This document shows, piece after piece, positions 24,546-37,000 of a stretch of 64,000 bases of DNA. The translations under genes and the position numbers were made by a program. Origin of the DNA: Oxytricha trifallax (lineage: Eukaryota > Ciliophora > Spirotrichea > Sporadotrichida > Oxytrichidae); assembly GCA_000711775.1 (NCBI GenBank), contig ARYC01000569.1, positions 1 to 64,000 on the forward strand. The letters are read 5' to 3'. Numbering within the stretch: position 1 is the stretch's first letter; every line of letters starts with the position of its first letter. The notes under the pieces are model-generated. The model was not told the origin of the DNA. It saw nothing but the letters and a program-made list of their open reading frames with translations, and ran no database searches.

Positions 24546-25744
24546 TCAGTATTTTCTTGTATACTTCATAGTAGCATGAGGCTCAGCCCTCAATCCCCAA
24601 AACCTCAATGCTAAAGATCCTTCCGCGTCTATGGACTTTGAATGATTTCCATATTTTCATCTTTCTCTTAGTTAAGTTTGCTATCTGCGGATTGGAGAGA
24701 GTTTTCTAGCTGCTTATTGCAAGTTACTTAGGATTACAAACCTTGGAAGTTCTCCTTCTAAGATTAGCTTTCAATAGTCATTTATTGGATACCTTTAGAA
24801 ACTTCAAACGGAGCGTCGATGTCATAGCAGCTTGAGTTAATATTAGTTTCATATGAAGGCCTATCAGTGCAGAGGGTCGAGAAACTAGAACTCTTGTTAA
24901 TGATTAAAAAATTAATAATAATTGAATACAAAAAACTAAAATGTAATACCTAATTTTTAATGCTGTTTGAGTTGTTACTTCTCATCTTATTCTTCTCTTG
25001 GAACTCATTGTAAAAAGATTCGTAGTCATTATTCAATTCCTAGGCTGAGGCTTAATGATTGTACCTAATATTGTGTGCTGAATATCTTTACTGAAGCTCA
25101 GAGGTTACGTTCAAGGGTCTCTTAAACTCCTCCTGAGATGATTAAGTCAGAGACAAGCTTCTGCCACTTTCATAAAGCAGGTGACTGCTGCTCATTTGGT
25201 TGTTTTATGGGTTGAAGGTTTGAGAGTTCTCGAGGCTGATAGCTCATTGAGTTCTCGTTATTTGTTCTGAGGTGATATTCTGCATTTTGATTTCGGCTTT
25301 TGGCTCTTTTTGTGATTTTAAATTTTAAAGTGTTAATCTTCCAAATAATGAAAAGGAAAAATTAATTAGATTCAAGTTTCCTAATTTAAATTGTGACTTA
25401 ACAAACTTCTTCTCTTTCTTAATTTGCTTTGACTTTGATGAGATATGGGTGACGCTCTGGTTAAGAGAAGCAGTTTGACTTTTAAGGGCTTGAATTGATT
25501 CGGGACTCCGCGTCTAAAGTCCCACCCTATGAGAAGGAGGGGTCTCAGCAGCTAGGACCTTTTTGTGAATCGATGTTGAAGAAGCTTGTGAATAGAAGCT
25601 CAATTTTCTTTCGTCAGAATTGGACTATGCTTGGGGATCATCATTTCTGATGGGATTTGTGTTATCAAATTTCAAATTTGAAGTTTAAGTTGAAATGGAG
25701 ACATCGTTGATATTTGAGCTATTCTCATTGACGTTTTAGGTCAT
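24546..25744 (-). CDS. Gln/Ser/Asn-rich hypothetical protein
   Basis: No family recognised. ATG 25744 opens MTQNVNENSSNINDVSISTQ, then KVLAAETPPSHRVGLQTRSP (near 25510), a gap, KRAKSRNQNAEYHLRTNNEN (near 25270-25320), QQRYSAHNIRYNHQASA, and after another gap SSFSTLCTDRPSYETNINSS. The distal part changes frame between about 24620 and 24700, so an unrecognised IES is likely there; the best C-terminus reads AEPHATMKYTRKY then TGA 24546-24548. Composition suggests a largely disordered protein. It is transcribed in the same direction as the next two genes to the right. Confidence 0.5.
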
Positions 25745-25989
25745 ATTTAATTTAATTATTAGATCTTTATTACATGAATTACAAAGCTATTTTAGTCCCT
25801 TTCATGTTTATAAAAACTCTTTTGATAAACTGCTAACTAAGTTACTAATCATATTTGTATTTTACTGTTCATTTACTTACTAAGATACAATAACCTGTTA
25901 GTTTTGATTCTAGTTAAATAATAAAATTTTAGATAATGCTCATTAACTAAAAACAACTATAATTTTACTATAATAATCTAGTCTTATGA

Positions 25990-28900
25990 TTAAGCTGGCA
26001 AACTTTGTGAGCTCATCACATTAAATTGAGAGTGTTATACTTAAGGTGCAGCTTATTTTTGTGTTTTTAGGGTTTTAGCTGCGTCCACAAAAAGCTTCAC
26101 ATAGTCATTGTAAACTTGCTCAGACACGAACAGGTTGTGGTCGATGATTGAAAGGAAGTGAAGTTGATAGTTATTTAAAATTTTAGTAGGGATGCACACT
26201 GCCCGGGAAAATTCATAGTCGTAAAAGAACCTGTGACCTGCCTCGCTAAAGTGACAAGTTTAAATTATATATTTACCAAATCAGAGTATTTAAAAGAAAT
26301 ATGCGAAAATTAGTAAAAATAATTACTTTTAATAATCCACAAACAAAATTAGGAAACTTTAATAATTTCAAGATATCAGACTCTTAGATTTTGCAATTGA
26401 TAATCTTCATATTTCATAATATCATATTCATTTTCTACAAAATTTTCCTAATATTCATTTTAGTTAAATTGCATATCCTACTATTGCGATTTGTTTGTGA
26501 ATTACTGCAGGTACATTTGTAAAATATTCATAGAATTTATATTTGAATTTCCACCTCCTGTATTTTATAGATGATATTCTTAAAGGTATTTCAATGCGCT
26601 TGAACTTATCATTTTTTCCTAAGGATATGACTATAATTGAATGATTAAAAATTGATAAATTTTGATTTTCCATACATTTGCTAAAGCATAAAGAATCTAG
26701 CCATAGGTGAGTCTTCTATGATTGTATGGATCAATTTACTAAATAAGCTTTCCAACTGAAGCATCGTTAAGTATGGTGCATGATTAATTTGAACTGTTTC
26801 TTATCTCAAGCAGTAACATCAACGATTTAAATTCATTATGTGTCAGTATTCCATCTTAGTCTTAGTCGATAAACTTGAAGATGTCGTTAAATGGCTTTAG
26901 ATAAATTTCATGTTGTTTCAATTATGTCTCCAGAATTATCTAAACAATCATGATTAGTTCGATGTTTCATGATTAAAGAATGAATTATAAGAACGCAATG
27001 AAATCAAAGGTGTAATGATGTGAAAATACTTACATTTTGAAATTCCAAAAAGTTGATTTTAGCAGAAGACTTTTAAGATTGCTTTGAATTTGAAGGACTT
27101 AATAAAATTGTCTTATTAAAATCTACAGCTTGATTGCTATTACTAATTGCTGAATTATTCAATAAATATTGCTACTTTCTAGCATTTTTATTTGCACTTT
27201 GAGATCTATTTAATGATGATTTCTTTGGAGAAAATAATGAAGAAGTGTTGAGGGATGTATCTTAATTTTCATCTGCCTGATAATTAAGCATTTGCTATTC
27301 TAAAATGTTCAAGTAAATCAATATATTGAAGTAATTCCTAAAATCATTTTAAAAACTGTTTTATTGATGCTATTAAATGATAGCGTTAATTTTTGACTCA
27401 ATTTTATCCCTCTCCTCAGTACTATATAATTTCTGCACACTTTTCTACCACATCCATTTCTCCAATTTGAATGCCCCACTTGTCAATTAATCCATAGCAT
27501 TCATAATTTCCCCTTCTGCTTTTTAGGAATACTTCTCCTTTAAAACACTCTTTAAAGCCTAAGTGATTTAATCTTTCACGTAATCTTGCACTGTCTTGAA
27601 TTCTTAGTCACATTCGTTTTTTAAACATTTTGCAAAGAGCGCAATATCTGAGTCGGATTTCATGTAAATTTTTACACCATTCACTAAAGTTGCCGCTTGT
27701 TAAACAATCAAATTTTTTAATTAAAGTTAATTAAATTTTTATAAATAGCCAACTAAAATCAAATTAAACTAATATAAAATTTATCTCCTAAAACCATTTA
27801 TATTAATAAAATTCCTAAGTCCGTATTTCTTAGTGAGATAAGTATATAGATATTACTCCATAGTCTCAATGGGCATCTGCAATTCCTTGCATTTAAGATC
27901 ATATTTAATTTTCTATGCAAAAATCTCATTCACTGTATCCCTTAATTATTTCACTGATATCACTTTATTCTGAGTAGATTCAGGGAACTTATTTTAAGAG
28001 GGGTTTTTACTATGACTTGTTAAGTTATTTAAGTTAGAAGCAATTTTTAATATATTATATAATATCCATTTTTATGGGGATGTTATTGTTTTAATAAATC
28101 AAGAGTTAATTTTTATAAGTAACAATATAGTTTTAGATCCTATTTAACAAAGTATATTTATCATTAACTTGAATATAAATTTGATAAAAAGCATCAAATG
28201 TGTTATTCATAAAGCCACCATCTTACTATTTAGTTTTTAGAAACCTTGAAGTGTTCATTTATGAAGATTTAGGGGAGTTTACCTATGGCGAAATCAAATA
28301 AGATTATTTTCCTGATTAAATCTTTGAAAAAGTGTTTGATTATGTTCGAGTATGCGAATTGCTATTCTTCAAGTCAAAACTTTTATTGATTTTTGAGTTG
28401 TTATTAATTTTACTATTGTTAATTTATTGCTTTCTTGCTGCGAAAGATTAGGAGTACATATCATTCACATTTTGTCTCTATATCATGTTATTGGTTTGAA
28501 TTGGCATAAATTCTTCAGAAGATTGTGGTTGATTTCCAATAGCTGTTGAACCTCCTATTGTTATCGTGTTTTAATCATTGGTTTGAATAACTGGCTTTGG
28601 TGATTAAACAAAGCTCAAATGTACATTTTTCAAATTATTGGAATTTCTAACATGATTCTAATTGTGATCATTAATAGCCTATTTTTATTGCATATTCTAT
28701 TACACTAATTGCCTTATACTTTAGTTCTCACTCTCTAACTCTTTGATTCTAATTTGCATTTCATTAAATAATTTCTTCTCATGATTTACTTTTTCTTCCT
28801 AATCTTAAACTTTCTACGAGGTCTAATCGTCTTAATTTATGACTTAATTTTAATTTATAATTGTGAATAGCTGCTAGACCAAAAGTGTCGATTAACTCAA

Positions 28901-29029
28901 TAAACCTTGGAGAATCTGAGTCATGGGGTTGTTGGAGCAGGCCATGAAATAAATCAACTTTTTCAGGCATAATTCGATTAATGAGCTTTTGGCTTGCAAA
29001 AATTGGGCTTGTTTTTGGTGATCAGACAT
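25990..29029 (-). CDS. EF-hand, coiled-coil protein
   Basis: Calcium-binding protein of unknown role. ATG 29029 opens MSDHQKQAQFLQAKSSLIE; a coiled coil follows (KKLFNEMQIRIKELESENQS near 28750). A Ser/Asn/Gln-rich segment (28240-28680) precedes a helical region (AATLVNGVKIYMKSDSDI near 27690, then QITQALKSVLKEKYSQKAEG). Near 26850 lies a canonical EF-hand loop, DQDQDGILTHNEF, with acidic residues at the calcium-ligand positions, followed by a second helix pair QQIDPYNHRRLTYSQILYAL with a degenerate loop. The C-terminal segment (26060-26260) reads FYDYEFSRAVCIPTKILNNY and YNDYVKLFVDAAKTLKTQKQ. The exact TGA was not fixed; coding is not convincing below 25990. It overlaps nothing and shares strand with its neighbours. 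Confidence 0.6.
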
Positions 29030-29659
29030 AGGCTGTGTCAGTATTAAATTCAATTAGGAGGTTATCTACTCTAAGTAAAGCAAAAAATAAAATAAATATT
29101 GATTTGATAAATTCATTGATTTAATTTAAATTAATATGAAAGATAAAATGCATTATCTCTCAGTTTAACTTTACAATTTTAGTAAGATTAATGTTAGTTT
29201 TTCAATTAATGCTTATAAATATACCGCTTAATATTAAAAAATTTAATTGTATTGTTTTTTTAATGTTTTGTAATATACTTTGGTCATGATTAATCCTTTC
29301 ATCAATTTTTTTATATTAATTTTATATTTCTAATAAATGAAATGAAAATTGATTTCTTTTGATTTTGATTTATTTATGAATTTTTGATTTTATCTGATAT
29401 CTTATGAGCTTAAAAACTGCGTTATCTTATATATCTAATTTTTCTCAAATTATTTAAGTTTAACAATTTCCATTAATTATATATAGAGATGCCTGTTATA
29501 TTCATGATATTTGGAACCTTAAAAAATTTCTGTTACTTATTAATATTCAGATATGAACATGTATTTTTTTCATGTATATTTAATCTGTAAAGTATTTTAA
29601 AAGTAAAAACAATTACAATTTAAATCATATATTCAAATGCCTTTTATTATTTAAATTTT
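29030..29659. other. AT-rich intergenic region
   Basis: 630 bp between the 5' end of the EF-hand gene and the 3' end of the LRR gene, both on the minus strand. No coding or repeat structure seen. Confidence 0.5.
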
Positions 29660-31179
29660 TCACTTTTATTAATCAAATTCTAAACTTGATTGTCCTGTTT
29701 CATTAATATTTCCATGTGTATATTATTTAACTTCATTCTTGTGCAATGACTGCATCTACTAAATTTAATTTCCTATCAACTCAAAATACTCAGATATTTT
29801 CTCTAAATCAACATTTGTGAAAGCTTCCTGAGTATCACATAGTTAAGAAGCTTTACTCATTGCTTCAGATCTTCTACGCATATTTCCAAATGTAACTATA
29901 TAGAGGATTTATTAAAAAAAATATGAAGTTTACCAGAGCTACCAGCTACATTTGTAGGACTATTCTTGGCACTGTTAATGTAAGAATTTGGATTTGTGTT
30001 ATCATTAGCGATACTCCCAAAATCCCTGAGATATTAATGCTGCCCATTGTTATAAGTTTATGCTTAAACGCTTCAACTGCCACTTCCTCCACTATTAAGA
30101 ATTGCCCCCATGTTATTATTGCTCTATGGTGCTATACTTTAATGCTCATCTTCATCAGTCTCTCTGATCTGCTCTAGAGGTAAATCCTCATTCAAGTTCC
30201 TGTTTTTATTAGAGTAGCTTCCATTCCCAAATTCATCGAAATTTATCTTATTTTCAAAGCCAATTTCACCAAAATTATCCTCAATTAAGGCGTTTTAGTT
30301 GTTATCCTCAAGAGTTTTTAAAACCTCTTTTCTGTGAATTTCTATGCCATTCAAAAATTGCAGTTAAGGCAGAGATGTTATGACCAGATGTACAATGTCC
30401 TCTTCAAATAGGCTCATATATAGGGAAATCAAATTTGGAAGTGCTGAGAGCTAATTAACAACGTAATTTATCTATAGATGAAAGTTTAAAAATTGGAATT
30501 GTTTAAATCATACATCATTAAACGGATTATTGTTAATGTTCAATTCTTTTAAATGTCTTATAAACGGAGATAAGGAGTTTGATAATTCCTGAAGTTAGTT
30601 GTTTTCTAAATTCAAGGAAAGAAGGGCTGGAAATTTCACTAAGAGTGGAAGAATTTCATTCAAATCACTCAGGTTTCTATAAATATATGATTATAGTTTC
30701 CCACAATGATTAATGAAAATTAAAGATGATAGAACTGAAAGATTATCATCCAATAATCTCATTAGATAATTGTCTGAATATTTTTATATCCAAATATAAA
30801 CATTTAATTTACCATATACTTACGTTGCTGATAGGTCTAAATCACCGCAATTAACTGATGACTTAAATATAACATCCAAGTACTGAACTCTCCGATTTTA
30901 TACAACTGGCAATTACTACTATTATTGCATCATCTATATATTTTGACTATTATTAATGATTTAGTTCTGATTATTTATTGGATGGCTGGGAGGGCTCTAA
31001 CTTCCAGCTTAGTTATTATAAATGGGGTTTTGCTAGGGAGGAACATTGATATTATTCATGGATTTTGATTCCTGGGATTATTGTTTGAGATGCTATCTAC
31101 TTTTATTTATATTTTCCAATTAAAAACCATTTGAAAATTGGTTGTTAGAGTATTATTGAAATTATTGATCAACAGACAT
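29660..31179 (-). CDS. Leucine-rich repeat protein
   Basis: ATG 31179 opens a Gln/Asn-rich, probably disordered N-terminus (MSVDQQFQQYSNNQFSNGF) of over 100 residues. Leucine-rich repeats follow: LVKFPALLSLNLENNQLQEL, then IRHLKELNINNNPFND (30520-30660) and LPNLISLYMSLFEEDIVHLV and LPQLQFLNGIEI (30350-30450). The last repeat plus the NGIEI cap resembles SDS22-type LRR proteins, many of which are ciliary or phosphatase-binding. An acidic tail (DEFGNGSYSNKNRNLNEDL, then EQIR.TDEDEH) leads to EAMSKASQLCDTQEAF and TGA 29660-29662. Introns near 30780-30820 and 30470-30500. It is divergent from the gamma-CA-like gene, 213 bp away. Confidence 0.7.
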
Positions 31180-31392
31180 ATTTTATTGTTTTATATATAT
31201 AAAAATAATTAATTAGATATTCGTTAAAAAAGTTAAGATTTTTAGATTAAATTACGTTTACTCTTTAATTTGATCTAACAATTTTATAAAAATTCTTTGT
31301 AGATATTTTATAAACCGATATAATTGATTACTTCTAGGGTCCAGCTCAAGATAATGCAAATTGATTGTATAAATTATAATTATTAATTAAAT

Positions 31393-32544
31393 ATGAATTC
31401 ACCTGTTTATTTCTTGGGCAAAATGGCTCAAAGAGCTAACTAAGGCGTCGCTAGAGTACTCAAGGAAGCTGGTCTTTGTAAGTACTTAATCTTTAAATAT
31501 CATGCTCTCATATTAAAATGACTTCAATTTCATATGAAAAGGCAATGAAAAATCTGTAAAACCAGAGTTATGACTTTAAATAATATGACTTAACTAAACA
31601 ATTGGAATTATAGAACTCGACAGAGGTGGAAGTAAATTCCAAAACGATATAGCTTACTTGCAAGAACTCTCAAGACACAAGCAATTCACAGCAATCGAAG
31701 AATCTAGCCCAAAAGTTGACAGCGCCTGGATCGCTCCAAATGCTACTTTAGGTTAGTAAATTGTTAAGTATTATTTCTAATTTAAAAAAGATTTTTTGAC
31801 GAATAAAATGCATTTTAATCATTAAATCTTTCTGAAAGTAAAAATATTCTATAGTTGGAGAAGTTTTAATCAGTAAATGGGCTACTGTTTGGTACAGTGT
31901 TGTTATCATAAGAAACGTATTATATTTAATCATCTACTTTGGGAAATTTATACCTTTACTTAAATAAAATCAGAGCTGAATACAACGCAGTAAGAGTCGG
32001 TCATTTCTCATCAATTGGAGATGGAACAACCATTAATACAGCTTGCGCTCTCCCTCATGGAGTAGCTGCTTCAGTTAACATTGGAAAGAATGTAACTATT
32101 GAGCCAGATTATTTAATATATCGTAAAATTTATCAATATCGATGATTTGTACTATCAGCTGTTAATTATATAACCTTTTCTAAGCCAGGTTGCACAATCT
32201 ACTCTTGCATCATAGATGATGATGTGGTGATTGGTCAAGGTTCCGTAATTATGGGTGGTGCAAGAATCGAGAGAGGTGCTCATGTCCTCCCCAACTCAAT
32301 CGTTCAACCAGGCAGATTGATCCCAGCAGGCCAAGTATGGGGTGGCAACCCAGTTAAATTCGTGAGACATTTGACATAGGAGGAGCAAGTTCAGAACTAC
32401 GCTAGAAGCTACACTAACACAGCCTCTGAATTCGAGAGCGACACTCTCTACCCACATGACTATCAAACTGGAGACCTCAAGCAAGGCCAGTTGCCCATTG
32501 AAGAATATGCTCATAAGAAGTACTTCAGAAACCTCGATGCATGA
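31393..32544 (+). CDS. Gamma-carbonic anhydrase-like protein (complex I type)
   Basis: Left-handed beta-helix protein of the gamma-CA family; in plants and protists these form a trimer on mitochondrial complex I. ATG 31393 begins MNSPVYFLGKMAQRANQG; LDRGGSKFQNDIAYLQELSR matches the N-terminal region of mitochondrial gamma-CAs. The helix core reads KWATVWYSVVIR/AEYNAVRVG, SSIGDGTTINTACALPHG, VNIGKNVTIEP/GCTIYSC, IIDDDVVIGQGSVIMGG and VWGGNPVKFVRHL; TGA is 32542-32544. Two GT-AG introns (31478-31613, 31752-31854) and two IESs (31914-31974, 32108-32188) interrupt it. The three histidines that bind the metal in active gamma-CAs fall at INTA, IEP and IYS here, so all are missing and the protein is probably structural. 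Confidence 0.88.
31914..31974. other. IES with AGA pointer
   Basis: AGA at 31911-31913 and 31972-31974. Excision joins VWYSVVIR to AEYNAVRVG, which aligns without a gap to the conserved VVLRGD..N..VG of gamma-CAs. Splicing at the nearby GT and AG would give a stop, so intron splicing is ruled out. Confidence 0.85.
32108..32188. other. IES with AGCCAG pointer
   Basis: AGCCAG at 32102-32107 and 32183-32188. Removing 81 bp joins KNVTIEP to GCTIYSCIIDD in frame, matching the family consensus. The pointer contains no TA, which separates this from Paramecium- or Euplotes-type IESs. Confidence 0.88.
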
Positions 32545-32902
32545 ATGCATTAATGATAATACATGCTAAAATGTATTGCAGAGTTATATAGAATTTAACA
32601 TGTACTTTGGCATTGCTACTATCAGAGGGGAAGTTAAACTAGTGATTTTGGTTAATGTAGTGAAATTAATTTTATCTCTGATTATAGCAGCTGGTGCGAA
32701 TATTTAAATCTTAATACATTCCTCAATTATAATTATTTATTAAAACTATACTTAATCAACCATAGATTTGGTTTTATATTGTTCCTTGTAAAAAATCATG
32801 AGTCCTGTAAAATTTCTGGGGCTTCAATAATAATTTTTCATTAATTATATTCACTAACTAAACTATTGACCACAACTTAACTATGAGTTGATTGCGTTTT
32901 GA
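32545..32902. other. AT-rich intergenic region
   Basis: 358 bp downstream of the gamma-CA-like gene; no features seen. Confidence 0.5.
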
Positions 32903-33049
32903 ACATCACTGCATATATATACTTTTTATCACGATGATAACGAAATAAAACAGCAAGGTATGGACTACATTCCATTTTCTTGTGTATTATTCTCGGAAAA
33001 CATACTAAAATCTTTAAAGCCTCTGATCGAATATTTTTTATCGAACTGA
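32903..33049 (+). other. Isolated coding-like island
   Basis: A 48-codon open stretch to TGA 33047-33049, reading QQGMDYIPFSCVLFSENIL then KSLKPLIEYFLSN. Residue composition is far more protein-like than the AT-rich flanks, but no start, partner exon or family is recognised. It could be a stray germline segment of a scrambled gene. Confidence 0.3.
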
Positions 33050-33521
33050 GGTTACGCAGATATTTGACACTCTCTATTCAATAACATTATTGATTAAGAG
33101 CAATTAATTTGTGAATATATAATTGCTTCACATTAAAAATAATATCAATTAAAGTTCTTTTAAATGACATCAAAATTATTAGATGTTATACGAATTTTTA
33201 AAGCTGCAATTTTCCTTGTTAACTATCATATTTTAAAGATTTATTATATTGAATCAACTGTTATTCTTATAATAAAAATAAAACCTTATACGTTTTTGTT
33301 TTCTCAGAAAATAACCATTAAATTATCATGAAATTATAACAATTTCCTTAATACAATTATAAATTTGCAATAAAGGATTAGATTTTTGTATTATTAAGAC
33401 ATATTAATTTTAATATCACCCACTGTATTTATATTTAATTAGAGTATTTCCCCAATTTCCTTAATAATTTACTTTATCACTTCATCATAATTATATATTC
33501 TTTATAAATTTATTGATACTT
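33050..33521. other. AT-rich non-coding stretch
   Basis: 472 bp, no coding or repeat signal recognised. Confidence 0.5.
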
Positions 33522-33682
33522 TTCCATCTGCCAACTCCAAACTTCATAAGTGCGATCTTGAGGATTTCGACTTCTTGTTGAGTCCAGCCGGGGGACAGTG
33601 CATAGTTCCAAAGTGACTTCGACTCAGCGATTTTCTTGTTCTGATTGCCAGCCATGATTGCTGCGGAAATGCTTGATGACAT
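33522..33682 (-). CDS. N-terminal SANT/Myb segment, inverted
   Basis: Read from ATG 33682: MSSSISAAIMAGNQNKKIAE, then LSPGWTQQEVEILKIALMKF and GVGRWK, the first two helices and turn of a SANT/Myb domain (conserved Trp, EVE.LK..L..FG.GRW). Coding ends abruptly, with AT-rich sequence after GRWKSINKF, so the third helix and the rest of the protein are missing here. The end of the segment, GGCAGATGGAA on its coding strand (33522-33532 on +), recurs at 40276-40286 on the plus strand, exactly where a SANT-family gene begins without its N-terminus. This is what an inverted segment of a scrambled germline gene looks like. Confidence 0.65.
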
Positions 33683-34015
33683 GGTGTGTGTGTAGTGAAT
33701 CTATTTTCTATTGCAAAATTTAAGGTAAACTCTCATGATATATAATGTGGCATTTATTTGAAATCGATAAAGATGAGGTAGTTACTTACTCTAAAAATAG
33801 TTGTGGGGGAAAGTGTTGTTGTAATTAAAAGTAAAAATCTGATCAAATCAAATTAAATTATTAATTATAAACTTATATCAACGATTTATTAAGCCCTCAT
33901 CCTTTGATATGAATCTTTTTAAAGAGATAGTAAGTAAATTCATAATATATTAACTTATTTTACTAGAACATTATAAGAATTACACTATATATCAAATATA
34001 TTTACAAGAAGTAAT
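33683..34015. other. AT-rich spacer
   Basis: 333 bp between the SANT segment and the 3' end of the phosphodiesterase gene; no features. Confidence 0.5.
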
Positions 34016-37000
34016 TCATTCTTGCAAGTTAAGTTCGTGAGTGCTCATACTAACATTGACCAAGTTTTTTGTTTCTTCTATTTTCTGTTCTATAAGCAGT
34101 TTGTTCTCTTCCAAGCCCTTAGTCCAGCAATCTTGTTTACATTAAGCAGGCAGGAAGTTAGAATAATTATATCTTTGAATTAAAATAAGGCAAAACTCAG
34201 TATTTTTTTTGTTGAAAAAATAATAAATTCAAAGTCTAGGAGTGTCAAATAGAGTGGTTCAACAATTACTGATATGTAACCACGTTGATAGACAAATGGA
34301 TTGCAAGTTGTCCTATCAAAAAATGCAATTTAATTATAGTATACTTCATTTTTCTATTTTCAAACCCAAGTAAAAGTTTGTAATGATTTCATTCAATTGG
34401 AAACCCCCCCCAAAAAGATTCTGTTTTAGATAGTATTTTAATAATTTTAAGATTATAAATGCACTAACTGAGTAGCCAAGTTTCTTCTCAATATCCCCTT
34501 ACTAATAATATTCCTCCATCTCAGCGGCCATCCACCTGAAATACTAAATTGAATTTTTGCATGAATTCGCATGATCTGAGGCGTAGAGCACCAAATTCAG
34601 GATTAACTGCTTGTCTTCGTTGCTCTCTTCCGGGAATTTCTTTGTTGAAAGTCTACCTCTAAAAGCCACTATAGAGAGAAAATTATAAAAATATAATAGT
34701 AAAATTACTTATTTAATCGAAGTGCATTGATATGTCAGTTGCAAGAATCATCTTAATGATTGTCTATCTCACATTCCAATTAATTTTAAATTAAAATATT
34801 TTTTACAATAACTTATTTTTGAAACAAAATATATGTAAAATCCAATATTAAGCTTCACTGAGTAACTCAAAAATATCATTTTGAGGGTCAAGAAGCAATT
34901 TGAAAGCCATGGCACAATGATGATTTTCTAGAACTGATTTATCATTGTACCTTACTGCTTTAGGATGCTTTGTTGCAATTAAATATGAATTGTTCACTCC
35001 CCTATAATTGATCAGTCAGTAAGTTAAATTAAGAGTATAAATAACAAAAATTTAAGATTAGATGTAAAATAGTTTGCTTGGCATATATGAAATTTAGAAC
35101 TTACGGGTGACCAAGGTCATGCATGAGACATGAAAGGAAAGCAGCCATAACATTCAAATCTGAGAGATGATTCATGAGCTCACCATGCTTAACGAAATAG
35201 TGGAAGTTCCTTGTCACTTCAATTGCCCTTAAAGTATTGTGATAGGTATTATTCTCGTAAACCTTTTAAACTTATATAATATTTCACCTTTACAAAGATA
35301 TTTGGAGAAGAGGAAGTCTTTTTAATATTTTAATACATCAGTTTAAAAAGAGTTTCTAATCTGAGTAAGCAAATTGAAGAAATTATTATCAGCAATTGAA
35401 AATTTCTCAAGTAGACCATAGATCTAGAATAGTTTGAATCCAAAATGCAATATTGTAGTCTCACCGAGGTTCTCACTATACTTGAAAATATCGAAATCCC
35501 ATTTATCAAAATCATCCATCATTTTTAGGGCGTTATTCCACATTCTAGGGGGTACTTATAGGATCTACTTTATTCTTTCTTCCTCTTCTTCAAGCTTAAA
35601 ATATTTATTTCTCATTATAAATGCCCATAATATTTTACAATTCAATTATTAAACTATTGTTTTCATATGTATGATTTATTTCACTTAATTTATTTTAATT
35701 TTAAAAGTTTATTAGGATCTTGCTCATCATTTTCTCTATGAATTTCCTTCAAGAAATCGTCTAAATCCCTCTCAAACCATTGTGTAGTATCATTAGCAGC
35801 ATCAGTAGTAATGTTAAGCCAAGCCTTAGCTTCAACATCCATGTTCTTTTCTTCCGAAGCCATGTCAAAGTTCAGCTCGTAAAGCTTATTAGATTCAATT
35901 ATATCCTTAGCCCATTTAGCCTCCTTTTTAATCGACTGAGAGATCTCTCTCAGGTCAATAATGGCCTAGAGTATTTTTATGACTGATTCTACGGGGTTGA
36001 GATTCTTGGATTGATGCCTAAGCTTTGAAGTATTTCCGGTGATTTTTCTTATAGTTATAACTACCACTCTTATAAGTCTTAACACTCCAAGTCCCTTGGC
36101 TATGATTCCAATAATGTTTAGTACTTCCGAAATCAAAACAATGCAAGCGTCGAAGGCATTGAAAACATCCACCAGGTACATAAAGTTCGAAGCGAAACTT
36201 TTTAAGATAATTTCAGTGAAGAAAATCGTCAAAAACGCAGTGTCAATTTTCGAGAGAATCTACTCATCAATTACGAAAATATCTGCAAGTGTGAGCCAAA
36301 ACAAAATAAAGGCAGTATAGAGTGAGATCAAAATCATTGAAATCATTTCAAAGCCTTAACTCTCAAGCATTTTTAAGCAAAATACTTTCAATTTTGGGAT
36401 CATTATTTCTTTCTTTGGAATTTCAATGATCTATTAACTTAAGTATTCATGTTCATTTGGAGCCAGGAAACCAAAACGTCTGACGATAATTATGTAAAGA
36501 GCTGATAATATTCCTACAGATTTAACTTATTTTAGAATAATAAATACTTAAGAAAATCAGCAAGAAAATTGATATTTTTATTAAGATTCAATTATTTTAT
36601 AATTTGAATAAACTATACCTTAATAAGTTTTTTAAAAGTAGCCCATTAAAAAATTACATTAGAGTTTAAAATAAAAAATGGGATAATTCTTTTTTCTGAC
36701 TGGAAAAACATTTAATTATACATAAAATAATATTGAAATGTTTGTACTCCATTTTTATCTTATCATCAATTAAGGATTTAATTATTTAAAAATATTATCT
36801 ATATTCACATTAATCAAAGATAATTGATAGTGCCATTGTTGGAAATAGTAACTCAGGTCGACCATACTAAAAAATATGTTTAATTTTTTATTGTAACAAA
36901 CTTACAGCTATAGTATCAGAAATGAAAGAAATGGAGAGTGCCAGGACTATCACAAAGAAAACGATAATAAATATCTAAAAGACCAAAACCCTGCAATTCT

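Noticed and set aside
28240-28390. Plus-strand coding look (NLEVFIYEDLGEFTYGEIKQ) inside the minus-strand EF-hand gene
   Set aside because: The minus strand is open in the same place with the Ser/Asn/Gln-rich composition of that gene, so the plus reading is a shadow.
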